Shown here: positions 43,431-52,695 of the stretch, in pieces
Layout of the letters: each line of letters begins with the position of its first letter
Numbering within the stretch: position 1 is the first letter of the stretch
Assembly: GCF_030317115.1 (NCBI RefSeq)
Contig: NZ_JASZYF010000027.1
Coordinates: forward strand, 16,768 to 80,767
DNA: 64,000 bases
DNA from: Variovorax gracilis
GTDB lineage: Bacteria > Pseudomonadota > Gammaproteobacteria > Burkholderiales > Burkholderiaceae_C
Direction: 5' to 3'
The notes under the pieces: generated by a model
Told to the model about the DNA's origin: nothing
Databases searched by the model: none
The model's input: only the letters and a program-made list of their open reading frames with translations
Made by a program: the position numbers and the translations under genes

Positions 43431-46088
43431 ATGATCATGAACGACGCCAAAGACTTTCCGACCGGTGCCATTGAGGTCGATGGACGACAAGCACTGCTGG
43501 TCGACCTGCCTTCCTTGTTCGGCGACAAATTGACCCGATTGCCTGTCGTTCTGCGGTTGCTGCTTGAGAACGTGGTTCGAAACATGAGCGGTGCAGAGCG
43601 TCGCGCCGCGGTTGATGCGATCTTCAATTGGCTGGACACCGGCACAAGCGAAGCGGAGATCGAGTTTCAGCCCGGCCGGGTGCTGATGCATGACACGACC
43701 AGCACACCTGCTCTCGTCGACATCGCGGCGATGCGAAACGCCCTGCAGGAGGCCGGTGTCGACCCATCGGTCCTCAATCCCGGCTTACCGGTCGATGTGT
43801 CGGTGGACCACTCGCTCGCGGTGGAGGCTTTTGGCCGGCGCGACGCGCCGGAAATCAACCTGCGGCACGAGATCCGGCGCAACCAGGAACGATACAGCTT
43901 CCTGAAGTGGGCATCCCAGGTTCTGCGAGGCGTGCGCGTCAACCCGCCGGGCACGGGGATCATGCACACGATCAACCTGGAGCAACTCGCCACGGTTGTG
44001 ACAACGCAGGAACGCGGTGGAGCGCTATGGGCCGTACCCGACATGATGATCGGCACGGACAGCCACACGCCAATGATCAATGGCATTGGCGTGCTCGGTT
44101 GGGGCGTCGGCGGGCTCGAGGCCCAGACCGTGATGTTCGGCATGCCGACGATGCTGCGGGTTCCCGAAGTGATCGGGGTTCGGCTGACCGGTGCACTGAA
44201 GCCGGGTTCACTCGCGACAGACCTTGCGCTCACCGTCACCCAGCGCCTCCGCGCAATCGGCGTTTCCGGTGAATTCGTCGAGTTCTTTGGCCCTGGCGTC
44301 TCGACTCTAAGCGCGGGCGAACGATCGGTCGTGGCCAACATGGCGCCTGAGTACGGCGCGACCACTGGCTATTTTCCCGTCGACCAGAGCACGCTCGAGT
44401 ATCTGCACTCAACAGGCCGTGGCGCGAAAGGCATCAAGCTTGTAGAGGCATATACCCGACGGGTCGGGCTGTGGTTCGATCCGGTGGCCGAACCGCGCTA
44501 TACACGCACGATCGATGTCGACCTCGCGGCGGTCGGCATGCACATCGCTGGACCGCAGCGCCCACAGGACCTCCTCAACTTCTCCGAAGCTCGCCGCACG
44601 CTTGGGGCGCTGGATTTCACTCCGACCTTCAAGCATCCCGACATGCCACGTTTCCCGGTGGCGATCGCGGCGATCACGAGTTGCACAAACACATCGGATC
44701 CGAGCTTGCTCATCGCGGCCGGTCTTGTCGCGCGAAAGGCGCGCAGGCTTGGGCTCAAGGTGCCCCATTGGGTGAAGACGTCCCTCGGGCCCGGTTCGCC
44801 GGCGGCGGCGAGCTACCTCGAGCGCGCCGGGCTGACCGACGATCTCTCGGCAGTCGGATTCGACATCGTCGGCTATGGCTGCACCACCTGCATCGGCAAT
44901 CCGGGGCCGTTGCCTGAAATGGTTCGAGAGGCCATGACCGCAGGCGGGGTGCGTGCCGTCGCAGCGCTCTCCGGAAACCGCAACTTCCCTGGACGCGTGC
45001 ATCCTGACCTCGATCTTGGATTCCTGATGTCGCCCCCGTTGGTGATCGCTTTCGGACTGTCAGGCAACGCCGAGATCGATCTCAGCTGCGAGCCGGTCCA
45101 GGTCACACCGGATGGCCGCAAGGTCTATCTGAAGGATCTCTGGCCAACCCGCGAGGAGGTGCAACAACACCTTGCGCTCGGTGCCGATCCAGCCGATTTC
45201 GGCCGGGCCTTCAAGATCGCCAGCGGCAATCCGCTCTGGCATGCGCTCGAGGCGCCAGACACCCCCCTTTTCCCGTGGGATCCCAAATCGACAGCCCTGC
45301 GCCGCCCGCCCTTTGCGTCAGCCTCGGAAGGAAGCCAGTTGGGCTCCTACAGCGCTTACCCGCTCCTGGTGGTCGGCGACGACATCACCACAGACCACAT
45401 CTCGCCGGCCAGCGCGATTCCGCCCGACAGCCTGGTGGCCGATTTCCTGGTCGACCGTGGCGACGACCGCAATGACTTGAATGTGTTCGCGTCGCGCCGT
45501 GGAAACTGGGAAGTCATGATGCGTGCCGCCTTCCATAGCAAGGCGCTGGTCAACATGCTGAAGCCTGGCATGCCGGTGGCCCATACCCTGCACGTGCCGA
45601 GCGGTGATGTGCAACCCATCTGGGAAGTTGCGCAACGGTACCGCGACGCTGGCGAGTCGGTCGTGCTGGTCGCAGGTGAGAGATACGGCACCGGCTCATC
45701 GCGAGACTGGGCGGCGAAGGGTCAGCGACTGCTTGGCATCCGCGCGGTGCTGGCCGTGAGCTTCGAACGCATCCATCGCTCGAATCTGATCGGAATGGGC
45801 ATCCTGCCGCTGCGGATGCCTGAGGGCATCAGCCCTCAGACTCTGAAGCTCAAACCAGGGGATCGCATCGAGGTTCACGCGGAACCTGCGGCTATCGCTC
45901 CGCGCTGCCGAATCCCGGTCACGGTCCATCGTGCGTCAGGTGCGACAGAGGCATTCGACGCCATCGCTGCTGTCGAGACCCAACTTGAAGCCGATCTGCT
46001 TCGAGACGGCGGGGTGATCCCATCCATCCTCAAGAGGACCATCGCCGAGCAGACCGAGCGCGGATCCGGCGCCACGGTTGGCGCCTGA
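43431..46088 (+). CDS. Aconitate hydratase family protein (second of two)
   Basis: An 885-residue AcnA-type enzyme with all cluster ligands: AAITSCTNTSDP and GYGCTTCIGNPGPLPE. The C-terminal domain has VVGDDITTDHISPASAIP and ERYGTGSSRDWAAKGQRLLG. It clearly differs from the aconitase at 25579 (for example GTGSSRDW against GCGSSRDW, and shorter loops). It may therefore act on another tricarboxylate. It lies in set B between the MFS gene and the signal-less PBP gene. A second ATG at 43437 is an alternative start; neither has a strong ribosome binding site. Confidence 0.87.
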   Translation: MIMNDAKDFPTGAIEVDGRQALLVDLPSLFGDKLTRLPVVLRLLLENVVRNMSGAERRAAVDAIFNWLDTGTSEAEIEFQPGRVLMHDTTSTPALVDIAAMRNALQEAGVDPSVLNPGLPVDVSVDHSLAVEAFGRRDAPEINLRHEIRRNQERYSFLKWASQVLRGVRVNPPGTGIMHTINLEQLATVVTTQERGGALWAVPDMMIGTDSHTPMINGIGVLGWGVGGLEAQTVMFGMPTMLRVPEVIGVRLTGALKPGSLATDLALTVTQRLRAIGVSGEFVEFFGPGVSTLSAGERSVVANMAPEYGATTGYFPVDQSTLEYLHSTGRGAKGIKLVEAYTRRVGLWFDPVAEPRYTRTIDVDLAAVGMHIAGPQRPQDLLNFSEARRTLGALDFTPTFKHPDMPRFPVAIAAITSCTNTSDPSLLIAAGLVARKARRLGLKVPHWVKTSLGPGSPAAASYLERAGLTDDLSAVGFDIVGYGCTTCIGNPGPLPEMVREAMTAGGVRAVAALSGNRNFPGRVHPDLDLGFLMSPPLVIAFGLSGNAEIDLSCEPVQVTPDGRKVYLKDLWPTREEVQQHLALGADPADFGRAFKIASGNPLWHALEAPDTPLFPWDPKSTALRRPPFASASEGSQLGSYSAYPLLVVGDDITTDHISPASAIPPDSLVADFLVDRGDDRNDLNVFASRRGNWEVMMRAAFHSKALVNMLKPGMPVAHTLHVPSGDVQPIWEVAQRYRDAGESVVLVAGERYGTGSSRDWAAKGQRLLGIRAVLAVSFERIHRSNLIGMGILPLRMPEGISPQTLKLKPGDRIEVHAEPAAIAPRCRIPVTVHRASGATEAFDAIAAVETQLEADLLRDGGVIPSILKRTIAEQTERGSGATVGA

Positions 46089-46176
46089 CTTTTGAATCTG
46101 CATTCACGCCGTCGCGCCTCGAAGGGACTGCGTTTTTCCATAGCTGCACTTCGCAAGTGCCAACGCAACGTTGAAC

Positions 46177-46917
46177 ATGACCTCTGACCCATCCTTGATC
46201 TCGAAGTTCGCGCCCACGGGCAAGCTGCGCGCATCCATCAACCTCGGCAATCCGATCCTGGCGAACAAGGACCCAGCAACGGGAGCGCCAACGGGCGTCT
46301 CCGTCGACCTCGCCCATGGCCTGGCAGAACGCTTGGGCGTCGACATCGAATTGGTCGTTTTCGATGCTGCCGGCAAGTCGGTCGAGGCAGTAGCGGCGGA
46401 GCGCGCCGATGTCGGATTCTTCGCCATCGATCTGCAGCGCGGCGTGGACATTGCGTTCACGGGCCCCTACGTGCTGATCGAGGGCTGCTACATGGTCCGC
46501 GAGGACGCCCCCATCCGAAGCAATGAAGAGGTCGACCATGCCGGCAACTTCGTGGTCGTCGGCAAAGGCAGCGCCTACGACCTGTTCCTGAGCCGTGAAC
46601 TGCACCACGCGCACATCGTTCGTTCGCCCACGTCCCCCACGGTCGTGGACACATTCCTGGCGCAGAACGCGGATGTGGCCGCGGGCGTCAAGCAGCAATT
46701 GCAGGCGGACGCGGCACGCGTCGGCGGAATGCGCTTGCTCGATGGACGCTTCATGGTCATTCAGCAGGCGATGGGCACGCCTCGAAGCAGGGGCGAAGAG
46801 GCCGCAGCCTATCTGAGCGCCTACGTCGAGGAGATGAAGGCCAGTGGATTTGTCGCCGAGGCCCTCCGTCGCCATCAAATCGAAGGCGCGTCGGTCGCAC
46901 CCGGGGTCACCCGTTAG
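46177..46917 (+). CDS. PBP-fold (family 3 substrate-binding) protein without signal peptide
   Basis: A 246-residue paralogue of the 19306-20031 product, with the same blocks: INLGNPILANKD, TGVSVDLAHGLAERLGV, ADVGFFAIDLQRGVDIAFTG, PYVLIEGCYMV, GKGSAYDLFLSRE and VDTFLAQNADVAAGVKQQLQ. The N-terminus is polar (MTSDPSLISKFAP), so no export is expected. A TTG at 46171 is the only earlier start. It follows the aconitase gene and precedes the acyl-CoA synthetase gene. No ABC transporter subunits are near. Cytosolic ligand-binding or lyase function is inferred. Confidence 0.78.
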   Translation: MTSDPSLISKFAPTGKLRASINLGNPILANKDPATGAPTGVSVDLAHGLAERLGVDIELVVFDAAGKSVEAVAAERADVGFFAIDLQRGVDIAFTGPYVLIEGCYMVREDAPIRSNEEVDHAGNFVVVGKGSAYDLFLSRELHHAHIVRSPTSPTVVDTFLAQNADVAAGVKQQLQADAARVGGMRLLDGRFMVIQQAMGTPRSRGEEAAAYLSAYVEEMKASGFVAEALRRHQIEGASVAPGVTR

Positions 46918-46957
46918 CCCGAATCCCCCGATTTCTTTCCGAACTAAGGAGCCTTGG

Positions 46958-48937
46958 ATGTCGACTACTCTCCCAGCCGCAGGTGCTACGCACTACGCGC
47001 CGAACGCGGAGCTGACGCGAACGGCGCACGTATCGGGTCCCGAAGCATATGCAGCGCTTGTCGCCGAGGCGGAAGCCGATTACGAAGGGTACTGGGCGCG
47101 ACTTGCGCGAGAGTTTGTAGCGTGGAAGACGCCGTTGACCAAGACGCTCGATACAAGCGAGGCTCCCTTCTTCAAATGGTTCGAAGACGGCACGCTGAAC
47201 GTCTCGTACAACTGTCTGGACCGTCAAGTTGAAGCAGGTTCGGGCGACAAGACAGCGATCATCTTCGAGGCAGACGGAGGCGAGGTGACCACCGTCACCT
47301 ATTCACAGCTTCTCGAGCGCGTTTGCAGAGCTTCAAATGTGCTGCGCTCGCTCGGTGTGAGCAAAGGTGATCGTGTCGTCATCTACATGTCGATGTCCAT
47401 CGACGGTGTTGTCGCCATGCAGGCATGCGCGCGGATCGGCGCGACCCATTCAGTGGTTTTTGGTGGGTTCTCTGCCCAGTCCCTGCGCGACCGCATCGCA
47501 GACACCGGCGCCGTTCTGGTGTTGACCGCGGACCAACAAGTGCGCGGCGGGAAGAGTCTGCCCTTGAAGGCAATTGTCGACGAGGCATTGGCACTCGGAG
47601 GGTGCGACAGCGTTCGGCAAGTCGTCGTCACAAGGCGAACTGGCGCCGACATTGCGATGGTGCCAGGGCGTGACCTTTGGATGCAGGAACTTGCTGGCAG
47701 TCAACCATCAGCCTGCGAACCGGAATGGGTTCCTGCGGAACATCCACTCTTCCTTCTGTACACCTCCGGCTCGACCGGAAAGCCGAAGGGTGTGCAGCAC
47801 AGCAGCGGTGGCTATCTGTTGCACGCTGCCCTGACAACCAAGTGGACCTTCGACCTCAAACCCGACGATGTGTTCTGGTGCACCGCAGACATCGGCTGGG
47901 TAACGGGCCACACCTACATTGCCTACGGGCCCTTGGCGATTGGCGCAACGCAGGTCGTATTCGAAGGCATCCCGATCTTCCCGGACGCGGGTCGGTTCTG
48001 GCAGATGATCGAAAGGCACCAGGTGACCATTTTCTACACGGCGCCGACGGCAATTCGATCGCTCATCAAGGCTTCCGATGGCATCTCGGCATCGCACCCA
48101 AGAGAGTTCGATCTGAGCAGTCTGCGAATTCTTGGCTCAGTCGGCGAACCCATCAATCCAGCTGCGTGGGAGTGGTATCACGAGCAAGTGGGAGGCGGTC
48201 GTTGTCCCATTGTCGACACTTGGTGGCAAACGGAGACGGGTGGCCACATGATCACGCCCTTGCCTGGCGCGACTGCTTTGGTGCCTGGGTCATGCACGCT
48301 GCCTTTTCCAGGAATCATGGCGGCCATCGTCGACGAGACGGGCGAGGACGTGCCAAATGGCCAGAGCGGCATCCTGGTCATCAAGAAGCCGTGGCCGAGC
48401 ATGATTCGCAATGTCTGGCATGACGAAGAGCGCTATCGATCCAGCTACTACCCACCCGAACTGCGCGGCTACTACCTGGCGGGCGACGGCGCCGGTCGCG
48501 ATGCGCAAACCGGCTACTTCACTATTGGCGGGCGCATCGATGATGTGTTGAACGTGAGCGGCCATCGAATGGGCACCATGGAGATCGAGTCCGCACTGGT
48601 GTCGTGCACGGATCACGTCGCGGAGGCGGCCGTTGTCGGACGACCCGATGAAACCAGCGGTGAGGCGGTGTGTGCGTTCGTCGTGTTGAAGGGGCCGCGA
48701 CCTGAAGGGGAGGAGGCCAAGCGGCTCGCCGCAGTCCTTCGAAATTGGGTCGGCAAGGAAATCGGGCCGATCGCAAAGCCCAAAGACATCCGCTTTGGCG
48801 ACAACCTGCCCAAGACGCGCAGCGGAAAGATCATGCGGCGCCTCCTCCGCTCGATCGCACGCGGTGAGGAGATTACGCAAGACATATCGACGCTTGAGAA
48901 CCCCGCCGTTATTGAACAACTCACACGAACGAACTGA
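46958..48937 (+). CDS. Acetyl-CoA synthetase / acyl-CoA synthetase (AMP-forming)
   Basis: A 659-residue AMP-forming synthetase of acetyl-CoA-synthetase length. It has the P-loop YTSGSTGKPKGVQHSSGGYL, the acetyl-CoA-synthetase block WWQTETGGHMITPLPG and the catalytic Lys near the end in LPKTRSGKIMRRLLRS. It makes acyl-CoA from acetate or a similar short acid using ATP. AAGGAGCC precedes the ATG at 46958. In set B it probably recycles the acetate released by the pathway or by the CoA-transferase reaction. Confidence 0.87.
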   Translation: MSTTLPAAGATHYAPNAELTRTAHVSGPEAYAALVAEAEADYEGYWARLAREFVAWKTPLTKTLDTSEAPFFKWFEDGTLNVSYNCLDRQVEAGSGDKTAIIFEADGGEVTTVTYSQLLERVCRASNVLRSLGVSKGDRVVIYMSMSIDGVVAMQACARIGATHSVVFGGFSAQSLRDRIADTGAVLVLTADQQVRGGKSLPLKAIVDEALALGGCDSVRQVVVTRRTGADIAMVPGRDLWMQELAGSQPSACEPEWVPAEHPLFLLYTSGSTGKPKGVQHSSGGYLLHAALTTKWTFDLKPDDVFWCTADIGWVTGHTYIAYGPLAIGATQVVFEGIPIFPDAGRFWQMIERHQVTIFYTAPTAIRSLIKASDGISASHPREFDLSSLRILGSVGEPINPAAWEWYHEQVGGGRCPIVDTWWQTETGGHMITPLPGATALVPGSCTLPFPGIMAAIVDETGEDVPNGQSGILVIKKPWPSMIRNVWHDEERYRSSYYPPELRGYYLAGDGAGRDAQTGYFTIGGRIDDVLNVSGHRMGTMEIESALVSCTDHVAEAAVVGRPDETSGEAVCAFVVLKGPRPEGEEAKRLAAVLRNWVGKEIGPIAKPKDIRFGDNLPKTRSGKIMRRLLRSIARGEEITQDISTLENPAVIEQLTRTN

Positions 48938-48993
48938 GCACCGAGCCGTCGCATTGGCCCGTCCCACTTTTTCATCTTCAACAAAGACCCATC

Positions 48994-49995
48994 ATGCATA
49001 CACGCTTCCACAAGATCTCTACCTGCGCCGCGATGGCATCCGCGATCGCATTCGCAACCTCACTGCACCTGCCGGCGCAAGCACAGGGCACGGCCAACGA
49101 CTACCCTACGAAAGCAATCACGATCATCGTGCCCTTTGCAGCGGGCGGAAACACGGACGTGAAAACTCGCCTGGTCGCGCTCCAGCTCAGCTCGATTCTG
49201 GGCAAGCCGGTCATCATCGACAACAGACCGGGCGCAAGCGGAAACATTGGAACCGAGATGGCGGCGCGCGCCGCGCCCGACGGCTACACGATCGGGATGG
49301 GCAGCTTTGGCCCACTGGCGGTGAATCCCTCGATCTATCCGAAAGTGAACTTCGACCCGAAGGCTTTCGTGCCGATCGTGCTACTCGAGAAGAGCCCGCT
49401 CGTGCTAACGACGCCAGTGGACAGACCATTCAAGTCTGTCAAGGATGTGGTCACGGCCGCCAAGGCCAAGCCGGGCGCCCTCAATATAGCCAACGCTGGC
49501 CCGGGTGGCGCACACCACCTGTCGGCCGAGCTTTTTGAAAGCGCCGCTGGCATCGACATGCTCGGCGTCCCCTTCAAGGGCGGCGGCCCTGCCGCGACGG
49601 CGTTGCTTTCGGGTCAGGTCGATCTCATGTTCGAGCAGACTGGCGCTGCACTTCCCTCTATCCAGGCAGGAAAGATTCGCCCCCTGGCCGTGACTTCAGC
49701 AAAGAGGCTTTCGAGCATGCCAGACGTCCCCACATTTGCGGAGGCAGGCTACCCGCAGGTGCAGGTTTCGAACTGGATGGGCTACGTCGCTCCGAAGGGA
49801 ACGCCTCCCGTCATCGTCGCGAAGCTGCATGCCGCGTTCGTCAAGGCGATCGGTCACGCCGACGTCAAGGAGCGGATCCTGTCGCAGAGCAATGAACTCG
49901 GCGGAGGATCCCCACAGGAATTCGCGACGTTCATCGAAAGCGAAAGCGCGAAGTGGTCGAAGCTTGTAAAGGAACGGGACATCAAGATCGAGTGA
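48994..49995 (+). CDS. Bug/TctC-family periplasmic solute-binding protein
   Basis: A 333-residue receptor with a signal peptide ending near LPAQAQG. The mature start is NDYPTKAITIIVPFAAGGNTD, then IDNRPGASGNIGTEMA and PFKGGGPAATALLSGQVDLM. It is last in set B. The pseudogene at 63118-63643 is a decayed copy of this type of gene. No TctAB partners are present. Confidence 0.88.
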   Translation: MHTRFHKISTCAAMASAIAFATSLHLPAQAQGTANDYPTKAITIIVPFAAGGNTDVKTRLVALQLSSILGKPVIIDNRPGASGNIGTEMAARAAPDGYTIGMGSFGPLAVNPSIYPKVNFDPKAFVPIVLLEKSPLVLTTPVDRPFKSVKDVVTAAKAKPGALNIANAGPGGAHHLSAELFESAAGIDMLGVPFKGGGPAATALLSGQVDLMFEQTGAALPSIQAGKIRPLAVTSAKRLSSMPDVPTFAEAGYPQVQVSNWMGYVAPKGTPPVIVAKLHAAFVKAIGHADVKERILSQSNELGGGSPQEFATFIESESAKWSKLVKERDIKIE

Positions 49996-50138
49996 AGAGC
50001 TTCAAGTCAGTTCAGTTGCCCGCCAAACAGGATCGCGTTGAACGTTTCACTGCGATGCGCAAAGAAGTTGCACAGCTCCATGAGCATTGCTCTTGTGTGA
50101 ACGGGATTGGTCTGTCGGGCGAATGAGTACGGTGAGCT

Positions 50139-51497
50139 CTATTGCATCGTCCCCATCACCGCCAAGCTCATGGCCTTGATGCCTGTCTTGATCGATGGCT
50201 CGGGAACTGGCGCAAAAAACGGCGAGTGATTGCTGGGAAGCGGCTTACCTCCTGGCTGGCGGGAGGCCTCGACGTCCTTCGGGTCCAACACGCCAATGAA
50301 GAAGAACATCGATGGCACTCCGGCGCTCACGAACTCTGCGAAGTCGTCGGAGGGGGTCGCCGGCGGCATGCGCTTGACCTTTGCCGAACCGAACGCGCTT
50401 TTGAAGATAGTCTCGGTGCGATCCACCACGGCAACGTCATTGACCACCGAATCCACGCCGGGAATGATCTTGACCTCCGGTTCGGGAGCGCCCGCCATCA
50501 ACGCCGTTGCCTTCGCGGTCCGCCGGATACCATCATGCAGTTTGGTTCGCACCGTCTTGTCAAGGGTTCGAATGGTGCCGCGGAGCTCGACCGAATCGGG
50601 GATGATGTTGGGGGCGGTTCCGCCCTGAATCGCACCGATGGAAAACACACCGAATTGGAACGGATCCTTCTCTCTGCTTATGACACCCTGAACATCCACG
50701 ACGAAGCGAGACGCGATCAACACGGGGTCGATGGATTTGTCGGGGGCGGAACCATGAGCGCCCCGGCCAAGGAATCGTGCTTCGAAAATCTCGCCTCCGG
50801 AGAGTATCGGACCCGAGTTCAGGCCAACCTCGCCATAGGCCATTGGCCAGGTGTGCAACGCAAAGGCGACGTCCGGCTTGCCAAAGCGCGCGAAGAGCCC
50901 TTCGGCCAGCATCGGCTTCGCACCGCTGAGCGTTTCTTCTGCGGGCTGCGCAATGAACATCAGCGTCCCATGCCATCGATCCTTCATGGCGACAAGCGTC
51001 TTTGCGGTGCCGATCCACGCAGCCATGTGAATGTCGTGGCCGCAAGAGTGAGCGACGAATGATTCCTTTCCAGCGTAGATAGTCTTGACCCGACTTGCGT
51101 AAGGCAAACCGGTTTTTTCCTCCATGGGAAGCGCGTCGAGCTCCGTGCGCACCATGACGGTCGGTCCGGGACCATTGCGCATCATCGCGACGACACCGGT
51201 TTTCGCGACACCTTCAGTCACGTCAAACCCAAGCGCACGCATCGCCGTCGCCAGCTTCTTTGCGGTGTTCACCTCCTCGAGGGCGAGTTCTGGATGGGCA
51301 TGGATGTCCTTGTAGAGGCTATCAAACTCCGCATAGCTGGCCGCGATTTGCCTGTCGATGTCAGGACCCAGCCGAGCGGCGATGTCGCTCGGCTGCGCTG
51401 CCGCTATGAACGGCATGGCGGAGAATGCGGCCGTGGCAACAATGCGCCGAAATAGCTGATCGAGACACCCGCGATGAGCCTGCTTCTTCATGTTCAT
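50139..51497 (-). CDS. Exported M20-family amidohydrolase
   Basis: A 452-residue M20 metallopeptidase of the hippurate/IAA-amino-acid hydrolase branch. The N-terminal signal peptide is about residues 1-35 (IVATAAFSAMPFIAAAQ). Metal ligands are in VRTELDALPMEE, FVAHSCGHDIHMA, IAQPAEETLSGAK and the final SNHSPFF. The lid domain includes GAHGSAPDKSIDPV. AAGGA precedes the ATG. It lies directly downstream of the gentisate dioxygenase gene on the same strand (57-base gap). It may release salicylate from an amide conjugate such as salicyluric acid or salicyloyl-aspartate; this is inferred from context only. Confidence 0.87.
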   Translation of the reverse strand: MNMKKQAHRGCLDQLFRRIVATAAFSAMPFIAAAQPSDIAARLGPDIDRQIAASYAEFDSLYKDIHAHPELALEEVNTAKKLATAMRALGFDVTEGVAKTGVVAMMRNGPGPTVMVRTELDALPMEEKTGLPYASRVKTIYAGKESFVAHSCGHDIHMAAWIGTAKTLVAMKDRWHGTLMFIAQPAEETLSGAKPMLAEGLFARFGKPDVAFALHTWPMAYGEVGLNSGPILSGGEIFEARFLGRGAHGSAPDKSIDPVLIASRFVVDVQGVISREKDPFQFGVFSIGAIQGGTAPNIIPDSVELRGTIRTLDKTVRTKLHDGIRRTAKATALMAGAPEPEVKIIPGVDSVVNDVAVVDRTETIFKSAFGSAKVKRMPPATPSDDFAEFVSAGVPSMFFFIGVLDPKDVEASRQPGGKPLPSNHSPFFAPVPEPSIKTGIKAMSLAVMGTMQ

Positions 51498-51554
51498 GAT
51501 CTTGATTCCTTGCTGACTACGAGAGGATTGGGTTGTGCGGAAATTGGCGCTTGT

Positions 51555-52679
51555 TCACCTATCGGTTTGCACGCGATAGGCGTGAAGGGCTTCGAAGATC
51601 GGTGCGTCGCCGAAACGAAAGAGATCGAGGTTCGACGCGTCGGAGGCCTTTACACCAAATGGCGCCCATGAGGGAACGACGAACATGTCGCCGCGCTGTA
51701 CTGCCCATTGCTTGTCGCCCACGGTCACGCTGCCAGTGCCATCGAAGACCTGGTACACCGATGAACCTACTTCGCGCTGCGTCAACGTGCTGGCGCCGCG
51801 TTTGATTCGGTGCATCTCGGTGCGGATGGTCGGCAAGACGTCGCGCCCGTTGCTGGGGTTCGTGAAACGGACGGCCGCATGTCCCGGGCTCAGCGTCGCC
51901 GCATGGCCTTCCTCTTCCAGTGCCAACTGGTCGGCCAGCGCGCGATCGGTATCGACCCATCGATAGGCCAGCAACGGTGTGGCAGAAGGAGCATCCGGCT
52001 GTGAGAGCGGACGCAAGCCGGGATGCCCCCACAGACGCTCGGAGCGGGAATACTCGGGCGTGGTCATCTCGACAGTGCCGATTCGCTCGCGCCCGAACTC
52101 GAAGAACTGTGATTCCGTGTAGTACGAGAAGGGGATGTCCAGTCCGTCGATCCAGGCCATCGGCGCGCTGGCGGCGTTGTGATGGGCGTGCCAGTTCCAG
52201 CCGGCCTGCGGCAGGAAGTCACCACGCGACATCCGCACCGGATCGCCATTGACGACGGTCCAAACGCCCTCTCCCTCGACCACGAAGCGAAAGGCGTGTT
52301 GGGTGTGCCGATGCTCCGGTGCGTTCTCGTCGGGCATCAGGTACTGGATGGCAGCCCACAGCGTGGGCGTGGCGAAAGGCCGTCCGCCCAGGCCTGGATT
52401 GGCGAGCGCGATGGCTCGCCGCTCACCGCCCCGGCCTACGGGCACGATGCGGCCCGCTTCGCTGGCCAGTTCCACCAGCCGATCCCAACGCCAGAGGTGC
52501 GGCATGGCCTTGCTGCGCGGGTTCTGCGGCATCAGGTCGCCGATCTCGGTCCAGAGCGGGACGAGCAGCTCGCTCTCGAAACCACGGTAGAGCTGTTCCA
52601 GCGCAGGACTGGGATCGGGCTGGCCCTTGGCGGCAACCGCCTTCAGGCGCACGGGGGACGGCATGGCTTCGACGGTCAT
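51555..52679 (-). CDS. nagI: Gentisate 1,2-dioxygenase
   Basis: A 374-residue bicupin ring-cleaving dioxygenase. The first cupin has the Fe-binding PEHRHTQHAFRFVVEGEG, followed by MSRGDFLPQAGWNWHAHHN. The second cupin region has RGDMFVVPSWAPFGVKA. It converts gentisate to maleylpyruvate with O2. ATG 52679 follows AAGGAG by 7 bases, and 16 bases separate it from the upstream hydrolase gene. The operon also has the enzymes before and after this step, which makes the assignment firm. Confidence 0.93.
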   Translation of the reverse strand: MTVEAMPSPVRLKAVAAKGQPDPSPALEQLYRGFESELLVPLWTEIGDLMPQNPRSKAMPHLWRWDRLVELASEAGRIVPVGRGGERRAIALANPGLGGRPFATPTLWAAIQYLMPDENAPEHRHTQHAFRFVVEGEGVWTVVNGDPVRMSRGDFLPQAGWNWHAHHNAASAPMAWIDGLDIPFSYYTESQFFEFGRERIGTVEMTTPEYSRSERLWGHPGLRPLSQPDAPSATPLLAYRWVDTDRALADQLALEEEGHAATLSPGHAAVRFTNPSNGRDVLPTIRTEMHRIKRGASTLTQREVGSSVYQVFDGTGSVTVGDKQWAVQRGDMFVVPSWAPFGVKASDASNLDLFRFGDAPIFEALHAYRVQTDR

Positions 52680-52695
52680 TGGTGTACTCCTTCGC

